Positions 22,854 through 33,133 of a stretch of 64,000 bases of DNA are shown here, piece after piece; position 1 is the stretch's first letter, and each line of letters begins with the position of its first letter. The DNA is from Diplocarpon mali. Lineage: Eukaryota; Ascomycota; Leotiomycetes; Helotiales; Drepanopezizaceae. Made by a program: the position numbers and the translations under genes. Where the stretch lies: assembly GCA_024741835.1 (NCBI GenBank), contig JAENRP010000011.1, positions 125,976-189,975 on the forward strand. Reading direction: 5' to 3'. Under the pieces are notes generated by a model. The model was not told the DNA's origin. It ran no database searches and saw only the letters and a list, made by a program, of their open reading frames with translations.

Positions 22854-24674
22854 ATGTGGAATTCCCTTCTCCTGGCTTTGATAGCCATCCTTGACCTACC
22901 AGGCTCGGCGTCTGCAATCACCTCAGCGCCCGAGAATATATATACTCCAGCATCCGCTGCCATGATCTTCATCACATATACCGTGGAACCAATTCCTCTC
23001 AAGGCAACCCCTGCCATAATCCCCAATACTTTCACTGCTGTCCCATTTCCAGCGCCTGCTGTCCTCTCTGCCACCGTCACAGCTAGCCCTGCATCTCCAT
23101 CCAGTCTATTCTCCTCTGCTGGGGAAGCGTCATCCATCGCGACCTTCCCGACCTTCTCGCTCGGTACTGGTGCCGCAGCCGGCATATCCTTCTCAGGCCA
23201 TCGCGGTAACAGCCACGTTGGATCCGGGACTCGCGCTTCAGTTCCTCGTCCGAGCGATACTCCAGCCGCGCACAACGTCACCTCGAACAGGACTCGCCTA
23301 CAGCCAGCCCGCCCCCGTCCCGTCGGTGTGACGTCTAGCCGGACTACCCCCCTCTTTACATTCCCGGAACCGACCGACACGGCAACACCGACAGCAATGT
23401 TTTCCTTGGCAAGCACCCTCTCGACTTTCCTAGCCATCACATCCAGCACCTCGTCCTCCTCCCAATCCGTACAGGCTGCCCCCTCACCAGTGCCTTTCCT
23501 GCATGGGGTCAACACTGGCGGATGGCTCATTCTCGAGAAGTTCATGACCCCGGCCCTCTTCACGGGAGACTTCGCCGAAGCCAAGGACCAGTGGGAATTT
23601 GACTCCGTGCCCGGCTCCCTGGAGGCCTTGGAAAAGCACTGGTCAACCTTTATCACCGAGTCGGATATTCAAGCGATCGCCGCGGCAGGTCTGAATGCCC
23701 TGCGTATCCCGGTTGGATTCTGGGCGTACGATAACGCCGATACTCCCTACCACTCAGGCGCAGATGTGTACGTGGAGAGAGCCATCGGCTGGGCTAGAAA
23801 GTCCGGGATGAAGGTCTTGGTTGACCTTCACGGGCTGCCGGGGAGCCAGAACGGGAAGGATAATTCCGGGAAGGGGGGCGAAACGGATTGGCAAAAGCCC
23901 GCGAATCTAGAGCGCTCCATCTCCGTGTTGAGAACGATGGCCAGGAAGTACGGCGCGATGGAGTATGCGGACGTGGTCGTCGGGCTGCAGCTCATCAACG
24001 AGGTGATTTCGTACGGAGATAACCTGCTCAGCGTCACGGAGCAGTGGGCCCAAGACGCGTACCGGGCCGTCAAAGCAGAGGTCGAGAACCAGAGCCTGGT
24101 GGTCGTGATGCACGACGCGTTCGAGACCGCGGGGAGCTGGACGGACATCGCCAAGGAGTTGAACGGCGAGAGCGAGGTGAAGACGTTCGGCGTCGACGAG
24201 CACTTCTACCAGATCTTCACCGACACCTACAACACCTTCTCGCAAGATCAGCACGTGCAGGCCGCTTGCAGCTGGGCGTCTGACCTTGCCGCTGCGAATA
24301 AGATCATGCCGACGTATGTTGGCGAGTGGACCGCCCTGACGAACGTCTGCGTCAATCCGGACGGCTCGACGATTGCGGGAACCGAATGCACGACGGAAGG
24401 TTGCCAATGCGTGTCCGCGCCGATTGAGGAATGGAACGAGCAGGTGGTGGGGCAGGTGCGTCGATTCATCGAGGCGCAGCTGGATGTGTATGAGGGTAGT
24501 ACGAGTGGCCACTTCATGTGGAGTGCGAGAGCCACCAATGGGTGGGACCTCATGCGGTTGATCGAGGTAGGGGCGATGCCCAACCCCATCACGGATCGCA
24601 AGTATCCAGGGCAGTGTGAAGGGTCGAAGAGGCGGCGCGGCGGCGGATCTCTGAGGACGAGGCCACGGTTTTGA
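22854..24674 (+). CDS. GH5 family exo-beta-1,3-glucanase-like secreted glycosidase
   Basis: A single exon of 606 residues from the ATG at 22854, chosen over the in-frame ATG at 22761 because it opens with a signal peptide (MWNSLLLALIAILDLPGSASA would be 21; the core is LLLALIAILDL). A Ser/Thr/Pro/Ala-rich region fills about residues 25-210. The catalytic domain begins at about 216 with HGVNTGGWLILEKF. It shows the fungal exo-glucanase (EXG1-like) GH5 motifs LRIPVGFWAY, VDLHGLPGSQNG, the acid/base Glu in QLINEV, DEHFYQIF and the nucleophile Glu in YVGEWTAL. The family hydrolyses beta-1,3-glucan from the non-reducing end in wall remodelling. The tail is basic (KRRRGGGS) without an obvious GPI signal. 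The long low-complexity N-terminal half is unusual for simple EXG1 enzymes. Confidence 0.92.
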   Translation: MWNSLLLALIAILDLPGSASAITSAPENIYTPASAAMIFITYTVEPIPLKATPAIIPNTFTAVPFPAPAVLSATVTASPASPSSLFSSAGEASSIATFPTFSLGTGAAAGISFSGHRGNSHVGSGTRASVPRPSDTPAAHNVTSNRTRLQPARPRPVGVTSSRTTPLFTFPEPTDTATPTAMFSLASTLSTFLAITSSTSSSSQSVQAAPSPVPFLHGVNTGGWLILEKFMTPALFTGDFAEAKDQWEFDSVPGSLEALEKHWSTFITESDIQAIAAAGLNALRIPVGFWAYDNADTPYHSGADVYVERAIGWARKSGMKVLVDLHGLPGSQNGKDNSGKGGETDWQKPANLERSISVLRTMARKYGAMEYADVVVGLQLINEVISYGDNLLSVTEQWAQDAYRAVKAEVENQSLVVVMHDAFETAGSWTDIAKELNGESEVKTFGVDEHFYQIFTDTYNTFSQDQHVQAACSWASDLAAANKIMPTYVGEWTALTNVCVNPDGSTIAGTECTTEGCQCVSAPIEEWNEQVVGQVRRFIEAQLDVYEGSTSGHFMWSARATNGWDLMRLIEVGAMPNPITDRKYPGQCEGSKRRRGGGSLRTRPRF

Positions 24675-25747
24675 CATGTCTGGCCTGCGCGAGGAAAGGC
24701 GCCGGCGGCGACCCGAGCACATGAGCTTTGCCGGTATTTCTTGCGACGGAGACGGATCTTGAAATTCTATCTGAGCAGACTTTTGTACATAGCTCGTAAT
24801 TCCAGCCCCTCCCCACGAGCGTGCACAGGTCTTCTGAGGGCGTAGGAGTGCTGATGCCCCCGGCAAGGCTCCGGCCCCTCTCGTGACCTGCAGAGATGTC
24901 GACCCTCGAGCGCCACGTTCCCGAACACTCTGCAGCCCGGGAGCAGTCGAGTCGGGCTTGTCGTCCATCTAGTCCCTCAGCCCAGGAGCGGCGGCGGCGA
25001 GCTCCGCCGGCCCCAGGGTGCTCCGAACCACCCGGGCCCCCGGTCGGGCTGGCCCTCGGGCCGAGGCCGGCGAGACGGGAGTGCGTGCCGGGGGGGCAAG
25101 GACGGGCCGCGGAGCCCGACGCAGATGCCGAGTTCGCCGCGTTCAGCGTTCAGCTGCCGAGCTCGTGCCGAGCGGGCGGCGCGGATCCCTCCCGGCCCTG
25201 TAGGTCGGTCTGACCCGGCCAGGCGTGCCGTGCCGTGCCGTGCCGTGCCCGACGAGGAGACGGGGTTGGCATGGGAGCAAGCCGAGGTCGACACGGCTCT
25301 CAAGCTCGGATATCCTCTCTCGTCTCATTCCTCGCCCTGCCTTGGACGAGCGGTTGGTGCTCTCTTAGTCCCGTAACGTCTTATGGAAATGAATACCTTG
25401 CTTACCTCGTGCCATCCATCCGGTCGTCTGTGGACGGCAGCTGGCCATGTCACACGCCCATTCCCTAGAAAAGGGACATGGCACGGGGAAGGCGGTTCGC
25501 GGTTTTTGGAAAAGTATGAATTCTAGCCGTGTACGTATACAGGGGAGAAGCGCGTTTGATGAGCTTGTCCTCGCCACCCAGATTCATCCCCTCCGTATCA
25601 GGATGTTGCGAGGCTGCTACAAGCACGCTTTCCAACTCTCCCTCCCCCCTGGAGATTTTGTCGGGCTGGACACCTTTCTTTCTCGGTAGACCTTTCCTGG
25701 CCTCCAGACGCAATCAGATACCACGAAGACCGGCGCGACAAGCCCGG
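24675..25747. other. Intergenic region downstream of GH5
   Basis: GC-rich, with a perfect pentanucleotide array (GTGCC about five times at 25225-25249). The right part is the 3' side of the minus-strand reductase-like gene. No gene supported. Confidence 0.5.
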
Positions 25748-28625
25748 TCATAGCCCTGACGGCTCTGCTACTTTCGCTTCCGCATGCTTTTTGCCGTTTC
25801 GGCTCTCCCAGGATCTCCTGAGCATTTTCATCGGACCCGATTCCTCTTGGCTGACACTGTCGACAGGATTTCCGGATGAATAATTTCCAAGCGATAAAAT
25901 CGTCGGCGTCGTGAAGTCCTTTTGTGGAATTGGGTTCATTCTTCTTCGTTCCATTTTCATTCGTTCTCGGTATCCCGCATCATACTTCAGATCGATCTTT
26001 TCCTGGGCCCGTGACTGTCGTTCGAGCCACAATTCTTGGGCTGAGGGAAGAGCGGCTCCTTCATCCTGAAGCGCCTTTTGCTCGGCTTCTTGCTCAAGAC
26101 GAATGCTCTTCAACAGCTTGGCTCTCTCATCTTGCAGCGCCTGGATGTAGTGGCTGCACTCGCGTGTCTTTTCAGTTATGAAATCGAACATCTGTAGGTG
26201 CTGGTGTGGGAAAGGAACGCCATGTTTGGCAAGTTCTATTCCCCGCTTAACCATGTATCCGTTTGTCCACTATTGCAGAATTAGTAACGCAAGAAATCTC
26301 TAGGCCGAAAATGGATAGAGGAGGATGGCCGCAAAGAATAGAAATGACGCCGAACCTCAACAGAAGTCTCCTTTCCAGACGCGATCCGAATCATCATAGG
26401 ACTCACACGCTCCGCTTTGTTTGTTATCTGCTCGGCGACTATCGAAGAGGTTTGTGTTAGTCTTGCCTGGTCAAGTGACAACGCGAATTTTCGAGGTTAA
26501 CGCAGGAGAGGAAAACATGTTGTGAGTAAAAAAACGGCTGGTCTCAACTCCCCGCCCTAAGGGAGATGTCGCGGAGAGCACTCACGGATATTTTGGAAAT
26601 TCGCAAAATTGAAGTCACGGATATCAAAAGCCATGATTTCAGAAGCTTCCCTTAAGAGTTGTTTAAGGATCTGTTGCCGCTCGGGCTCAGGGTCGAGGAT
26701 GCCTCCATTTAGACAGTTGAACATGACCTATAATCAAGATACCGCGGTCAGTGAGTGTACTGAATCTCCCTAAATCTCTGCGGATGATGCACTCAATGGA
26801 AAAATGACGAGAGTATTATCACGCTGAGATTATTGACTCACAGCCATCGAAGGCACTATGGACTGAATAGCAGTTTGCCTGTATCGTCTATCCCGGTGCC
26901 TCTCAGCGAGATCCATTTCAGTATTCAGCAACTATAAGGTTGGGAAGTCAGCAGGATCTCAAGGAACATCGGCAATGGGTAGAGAGAGCATATAGAAAGA
27001 GCGCATAGTCGGAGCGTGTACACTGCAGAGAGGAAGGGGAACCTTCGTCAGGCCCCTGGGTACGACGGACCTTCGCGTTCAACAACAGATCAATGAGGTA
27101 ATGCGATGCCTTTTCGCGTGCTGCATACTGCTGAGGGCTCTCGCCTTTTACCACAAGTACAGGACTAATACAAAGCGATGCCGGGCTGGCGCTGTGGATC
27201 ACAAGCGGTCCATATCTCGCCCCATGGTTCTGGTTAATGTATCGCTCCATAAGATGGCCAAGAGGGTCATCCTTAGATAATTTGTCTTCAGTAATCTCTT
27301 GGCTCTTTCCGGGTGCGATATTGATAGTGAACGTCCCGATCATGTAGTTCGGCCGTGTCTCCGGGTCCGGAAAAACATCCTGGTCAAGCATTTCCTGAAT
27401 ACCCATGCCCCTTTGAATGAACAGAATGGTAGAGTCCCATCTGAGCCCTGAGATCGGTTTCCCACAGTCAGTTATAAGATAGACGAGACAGGTGGGTAAT
27501 AATTCACAATCCGGCGACTTTGAAGCCGAGTGCAGGAAATGAGAAATTGACATACGATGCTTGATACCCATTAGACAAGCCGAGAGATTTGAGGGCTCCA
27601 TATCAACGATGAGATGCTTGATGGGTTCGTCAGACTCTGCGGCTTTGTTGTCCATGACTTTCAACTCCAAGTCCCTTCCGTCGAGAAGTTTCGACTCTGC
27701 GATCACCATCTCTGGTTCCGTTGGATCCATGACGCCTGAAGGGTCACCCAGGAACTTCACGGGTTTCCTGTAATTCCTATGGCTGGCATTGTACGTCCAC
27801 TTCAACTACATTAGCCCTGTCCTTTTTAATGCTTGAATTTCTGATTATCTCAAAACCTTGGATCTCGACACTTCTCTCGGCGATAGAGATCCCAAGACAA
27901 GAGATATAACAGTAGAGAGGTCATACATACATTCTTATGGTCCGGATCCGAAACAACTGATTTTGAGAAGCGGTAATTAGTCTCTAATACTAGTGTTTTG
28001 AGTTTGAGATGCCTATTTCTAGCCATGTCAACGGCTCGCCATTGCTTGAGATTAATTCCATCAACTTGCTCAACATCAAAGCCCTCGGCAATTTCGACGT
28101 TGTCGTCATGCACAAGTTTTATTTGGCCTTCGCTTCTGTAGAATTGATCAACTGCCAGGTTTGAATTGACAATGAAGCGTACCGGCGGCCGAACATCCAT
28201 GCGCTGTGATGTGATCAGCACTCAGGTCTTTCAAAGCGTGAGTTCCAAATAAAGTTTCCACGCCAGACCTGTTCAGCATCTCTGGTGCGGAAATTTCGAG
28301 ACACCGCCGAACTGTATAGACATGTACATACAGCAAAGGCAAAGCCGAACATTTGCATTTTGGTACTGAGACCGACGATAGTAGCACGAGTCGCCTGATC
28401 CTCGGTCCACTTGGTGGGTTTTCGTGACATCCCATGGCTGCTGGCGTAATGACGTGAAACGCGTGATCGCGGAGTGTACAGAATGTGGAATTTAGGCTTG
28501 AACCGTGGCTTCACGGCGCTATGAGAAGCATCACTCCAGGCGATACAGTTTCTCATTGTCCCGAGGCTGGCCAGTGATGTGTTGATTTGACAAAGAGATG
28601 CGTATTTGAGGCACAGTCGGGACAA
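25748..28625 (-). CDS. Ketopantoate reductase (ApbA/PanE)-like protein, catalytic residues not conserved
   Basis: Eight exons give 676 residues: 28332-28625, 27931-28203, 27556-27805, 27071-27447, 26842-26931, 26586-26727, 26356-26438 and 25748-26269. Diagnostic stretches are IKHRLRWDSTILFIQRGMGIQE with VFPDPETRPNYMIG (N-terminal domain) and QTAIQSIVPSMAVMFNCLNGG...WTNGYMVKRG (C-terminal domain), both typical of fungal 2-dehydropantoate 2-reductases. Key features are lost, however. The Rossmann GxGxxG is replaced by GLSTKM, and the positions of the bacterial catalytic Lys and substrate Asn residues appear as Arg, Ile and Val. The final ~150 residues form a charged helical tail not usual in PanE. 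It probably no longer makes pantoate. Donors at exons 4 and 7 (GTCCGT, GTTCGG) are weak and the start could be the internal Met at about 28430. Confidence 0.78.
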
Positions 28626-28880
28626 AATGAGGTTGTCGTCGAGTGATGACTAAGCGTGCATTAAGGTTGGCCGGGGAGATTTTAGCACGAATGCCTACCT
28701 AGGTAGGTAGTCAGTTGTCCGATTTACAAAATCTATTGATGTTTACAATTTCACCAAAAATACTCCTTTACAAAAATCACGGATGGTGGCAATTTGGATA
28801 AGCGTCAGAGGAAACGAGCGACAGTGCGATAGATCATTACAGGTTCTAAGCTTTATGCCATTTGTTCTCGTACGCCTGAC

Positions 28881-30079
28881 CTAGTCTCCACCTAGTCTGT
28901 GACCTGATCCTCTCGTTCTCCACGACTCTGGTAAGACACCTCCGGCGGACGACCCAGATGCTTTGGCTGTTGCTCGTTGAGCAGGAGTGAAGGCAGTGCC
29001 ATACGAGCGGCCATCAACAGTCGGTGCTGTGGTCAGCCACATTCTCCTAACAAAAGCCGGCGTTGGAACGAGATTTCTGCCCCCGCGGAATGTTGGATAC
29101 AGTCGTGTGAGAAAATCGTGAAGATGAGCCGCCACGAGGCCGGTTGCTTGTATTTTAGCCTGATCTGGACCAGCCATGATCAAAGTCATCAAAAGCATGG
29201 CGTACGGAACAAATTGGGCAGGAATGGTGATGATGAAGAACGAAGCCTTCTGACCGCGTTCTTCTTGGGTAGACGTATAGGCGAATGCCAGAATCAGTGC
29301 TGAAGTGAAGATCATGCCGCCAGTGACAAGTACGTTCAAACCCTGATAGACTTGTTAATTTGGTTACAATAAACTGAACTTTGCCGAATATGACATGCTC
29401 AATGATTGAATTGTAGGGAGTCACAACCACCCGAGCGAAGTTGATGAATCGACACGAGTTTTCTCAAGGGAACTTCCCACCGCGCCTACACCGCAAACTG
29501 GCCCTGAAGTATTTTGCGAATGACGGACCAGTTGAAGTGCAGGGGTAATCTACCTCATTTTAGGAACCGCAGTAGTTGTGTGAACTGCGCTACGCGGGCA
29601 GTATAGAGGCGTTCTAAGAATAACGCGAAACTTAAGGAAAACACGTGGCCTACCACAATCGTCAAGCAGACGAATACGATGTAGGTGAAGAAATCTCCGG
29701 GACCGGTAAACCTAGGAGAGGCCGTCTCAAGCTTGCTCCCATATGTGTACACTACAGCAATCAGCCAACCAATCGGGATCTTGGCACCAATATATGCCTA
29801 CAAAAATACGTATCGAAGAGGATGCTCAGCTTTTCCCCAGTGAGGAGGAAAGGCGTAGCCAACCTCCAAATCTGTGGGGGCAACTTCCAGAGATATGGTA
29901 GGTAGAAAATCACGTAGACGCCATTAAGTATGCCCGTGTACACCGCGACGGACATGACGAAGGCCGTCAGGGTGAGAGACCTGTGCTAGAAATCAGCATC
30001 AGCACAACAGTATATTTGCAAGGCGCAGAACAAACCTAGTTATAGGCGGAGCTGCCCAGAACATGTCCATGGCCGACAT
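28881..30079 (-). CDS. Derlin (Der1-like) ER membrane protein
   Basis: Four exons, 30036-30079, 29802-29980, 29654-29751 and 28881-29342, give 260 residues in consistent phase. The start reads MSAMDMFWAAPPITRSLTLTAF, matching the conserved Derlin N-terminus in which a short amphipathic lead precedes the first membrane span. PYLWKLPPQIWRLATPFL, LSILFDTYFLYTYGSKLE and ASFFIITIPAQFVPYAMLL are Derlin core motifs; several membrane spans are visible. Derlins form part of the retrotranslocation machinery that moves misfolded proteins out of the ER for degradation. The C-terminal 60 residues are polar and cytosolic. The third intron is 311 nt, several times longer than the others. The start lies 326 bp from that of LYS9, so the two share a divergent promoter. 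Confidence 0.92.
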
Positions 30080-30405
30080 GGTTGCTTTAAAGTGTATATG
30101 AGGCGACCACGGTATTGTGAGGGCTCGAAAGGCGTTTGAGACGAGAACGCGCTCTGAACATTGCGTGTGAGGCAGAGAGGAATCGTGTCTTTTTAACCTC
30201 CAGCCTTACCAGAATGGTCTTAGCGCTTTCCTTTCCGTCGTCGGCCGCAACCCCACCAAAATTTTCGGCCAGCGTTGTCGCTCGCCGGTATGTTCGTCTA
30301 TGAGGGGTAGGACCCATATGTTGAAACCCTCAAACAATCCAAAAGACAAATACCGCGCTTCACAGCTTCACAGCTTAACTTGGCTCTTTCAGAAGCATAG
30401 TAGTG
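30080..30405. promoter_or_regulatory. Divergent promoter of Derlin and LYS9
   Basis: A 326-bp interval between the two start codons. No Gcn4-type TGASTCA lies here; the nearest is inside LYS9 intron 1. Confidence 0.6.
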
Positions 30406-31969
30406 ATGACTGCATCCAGGTGGGTTAATCCAATTAGCCAGCAAACCATTGACTCAAATTGAATCTGACAGTCAATCAGGAAAGTTCTCATGCTGGGAGG
30501 TAAGTGTTCGTTTTGCGCAGAATGCAACATCAAATACTTCATTTCTCCAGATTCGCCTTCAAGCACTGCATCATCGCTGGATTAGTCGACGCTGACTGAG
30601 CGTCTCGCAGCCGGGTTTGTAACCCGCCCAACACTCGATGTCCTCAGTGATGCTGGTATCGAGGTTTCCGTTGGTAAGTTGAAGCACAAGATGTCCAGTC
30701 TCCTTGATTGACCATTTCATAGCATGCAGAACCCTTGAAAGCGCGAAGAAACTGTCCGAAGGCGTCAAGAACGCGAAGCCCATAGCTCTCGATGTCACAG
30801 ACGACAAAGCCCTTGATGCCGAAGTTGCGAAGAACGAGCTGGTCATCAGCTTGATCCCATATACCTTCCACGCCACCGTCATCAAGTCTGCCATCCGGAA
30901 CAAGAAGAATGTTGTCACGACCAGTTACGTTTCTCCTGCTATGCTTGAGTTGGATGCTGCGGCCAAGGAGGCAGGCATTACTGTCATGAACGAGATTGGT
31001 CTGGACCCTGGGATCGATCACTTGTACGCCATCAAGACCATCGAAGAGGTACACAAGGCTGGAGGGAAGATCAATTCATTCTTGTCATACTGTGGAGGTC
31101 TCCCAGCTCCAGAGGCATCAGACAATCCGCTTGGCTATAAGTTTTCTTGGTCTTCCAGAGGTGTTTTGCTTGCGTTGAGGAATGCCGCAAAATACTACAA
31201 GGATGGCAAGGTTGTGCATATCGAGGGCACAGAATTGATGGGTACGGCTAAGCCATACTTCATCTACCCAGGCTTTGCTTTTGTCGCCTACCCAAACAGA
31301 GACTCGACCCCTTACAAGGAGCGATACAACATCCCAGAGGCCCAGACCATAATCAGGGGTACTTTGAGATACCAAGGGTTCCCTGAATTCGTCCGGGTCT
31401 TGGTTGATATGGGTTTCCTGAGCGATGAGGAACAGTCAGCTCTGAAAGAGCCAATTGCCTGGAAGGATGCCACTCAAAAGATTCTCGCCGCTACATCGTC
31501 CAGCGAGCAGGATCTCAAGTGGGCCATCGCCTCCAAGACCAACTTCAAGGATACCGAAGAGAAGGAGCGTATCCTTGCTGGTCTCCGATGGGTTGGTATC
31601 TTTTCTGACGAGAAGATCATACCAAGAAGCAACCCCTTAGATACCTTGTGCGCCACTCTTGAGAAGAAGATGCAGTTTGGAAAGGGCGAGCGTGATCTTG
31701 TCATGCTACAGCACAAGTTCGAGATTGAGAACAAAGATGGTAGCAAGGAGACCAGAACCTCTACTTTGGTCGAGTATGGTGACCCTAAGGGATACTCTGC
31801 CATGGCCAAGTTGGTCGGGGTGCCATGTGGTGTTGCTGTCAAGCAGGTGCTTGATGGCACGATCTCCGACAAGGGTATCCTTGCTCCTATGACATCGAAG
31901 ATCAACGATCCTCTCATGACTGAGCTTAAAAAGTATGGCATTGAGCTTTTTGAGAAGGTCGTCTCGTAA
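30406..31969 (+). CDS. LYS9: Saccharopine dehydrogenase (NADP+, L-glutamate-forming) / saccharopine reductase
   Basis: Four exons, 30406-30419, 30480-30499, 30611-30673 and 30723-31969, give 447 residues. The first three tiny exons rebuild the NADP-binding lead MTASRKVLMLGAGFVTRPTL (GxGxxT/V Rossmann turn); the long frame alone starts too late. Further motifs are VACRTLESAKKL, LISLIPYTFHATVIKSAI, NEIGLDPGIDHLYA and SYCGGLPAPEASDNPLGYKFSWS, all typical of Lys9-type enzymes. It condenses alpha-aminoadipate semialdehyde with glutamate using NADPH, the penultimate step of fungal lysine synthesis in the cytosol. A TGACTCA (Gcn4/CpcA type) site lies in intron 1, hinting at general amino-acid control. 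Confidence 0.97.
30450..30456. promoter_or_regulatory. TGACTCA (Gcn4/CpcA-type) site in LYS9 intron 1
   Basis: A perfect 7-bp palindromic bZIP site 44 bp after the start codon of a lysine-biosynthesis gene. Placement inside the first intron is unusual, and chance cannot be excluded. Confidence 0.5.
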
Positions 31970-32325
31970 AGAATGTCTGAGAAGCGTTTTAAACTTTCTT
32001 TAGCATAAAACACAAATTTATTCCATGGTCTACAGGAAGGCCATCCAATCGTCAAGTTATCAACAATAAAAGCTCATGTACACATACAAAACTTAGAAGT
32101 TGTAAGAAGGCGAGTAGTGTATGCTCCATCGATACCTAGATATGTGAAGTCTACCGATGAACTGGCCATTGTGATTCGCCTAAAAAAAAACAAGCCGAGG
32201 TCCTAGCCTCTCTGCCGAATTGTATCCACGGCTGCTGATGATTCGTGAGACTCTAGCAAAGAAACCTCATTGAGGAGGTCTTCAGTCTCATACATCCCAA
32301 GTTGATACTCACTACCAAAATCACA
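31970..32325. other. Short intergenic region LYS9 to ABM gene
   Basis: Holds the LYS9 3' end, an A-run near 32185 and the promoter of the small ABM gene. Nothing else is seen. Confidence 0.5.
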
Positions 32326-32759
32326 ATGGGCTCTCAAATCGATCTGATCGCAATCATCTCGCCCAGAGCCGGTAAAGTCGACCGAGTAATATCCTCCAGC
32401 TGCCCCATATCACAGACTACTAACCAGAAACCCAGGTCATCGAGCTCCTCAAAGAAGTCTCGGAGTACGTTGAGGCTCAAGAGCTCGGTACAACGCGATA
32501 CCAGATCACCAAGGGGGTGAGCAAGGAATCAGGGGTTGAGGAGGTGATTGTGCTCGAAAGGTCCGTTTGCTGCTGTGGCCGCACTAACACGTGACTAACC
32601 TCGTAATGCAGTTATAAAGACAAAGCTGCGCTGGGCGCTCATGGCAGTTCGAAGCAATTCAGGGCTTTCCAGCAGAAGATTCAAGAGGAGGGGCTTCTAG
32701 CCGGACCGATGCAGCTGAAGTTTGTGCAAAGCGCAGGTGGCTTTTCGTCTCGTTTGTAG
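32326..32759 (+). CDS. Small antibiotic-biosynthesis monooxygenase (ABM)-domain protein
   Basis: Three exons, 32326-32385, 32436-32560 and 32612-32759, give 110 residues. The protein is a single ABM-type ferredoxin-like fold: MGSQIDLIAIISPRAGK (first strand), helix VIELLKEVSEYV, then EAQELGTTRYQITK and VIVLESYKDKAALGAHGSSKQF, and a last strand MQLKFV ending GGFSSRL. ABM proteins are small dimers; members include quinol monooxygenases and heme-degrading enzymes, but many fungal ones have no assigned substrate. The second intron splits Ser in VLES-YKDK and has a weak GTCCGT donor but a good branch point (GACTAAC) and AG. Function beyond the fold is unknown. Confidence 0.87.
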
Positions 32760-33133
32760 AGGATAAAACGAACAGTCGTTGGCCCCGAATCCGCATGATT
32801 CAGAAAGTGTTTATTTGGGCAATCTATGTATCCGCGTCCCGTTCTTGCTCAGAGGCCTGAGCCCGAGGTCTGCTTCATTTCTTCCTTTCTTCCTTTCTTC
32901 CTTTCTTCCTTTATTTTTTATTTTTTATTTTTTCTCTCTTCCCTCTTATGGCGTCTTTTGCATTTCTAATTCCCTCGTCCCTTCCCAATCTCAGGAGAGT
33001 ACCTTGGTGCTGCTTGCTTGCTTGCCTCTATTCCCACCCCTTTACGTCCACCGACTATTTTCGACTCCATCCTCAAGTCCACATCCCTTCACTTCTTGCT
33101 GAGCACTTACGTCCTGTCGAGTCTGAGGTCAAA
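32760..33133. other. Promoter/leader of the methyltransferase gene
   Basis: Includes a pyrimidine-rich simple repeat at about 32877-32940 (four TTCC-TTTC units then ATTTTTT three times). Such CT tracts are common just upstream of fungal starts. Confidence 0.6.

Noticed and set aside
22601..24968. Two ~350-codon minus-strand frames opposite the GH5 gene
   Set aside because: They mirror the GC-rich codons of the GH5 glucanase; no motifs.
32948..33133. N-terminal extension of the methyltransferase to an upstream ATG
   Set aside because: Would translate the CT-rich leader into an implausible hydrophobic lead; the ATG at 33134 gives a family-like start.
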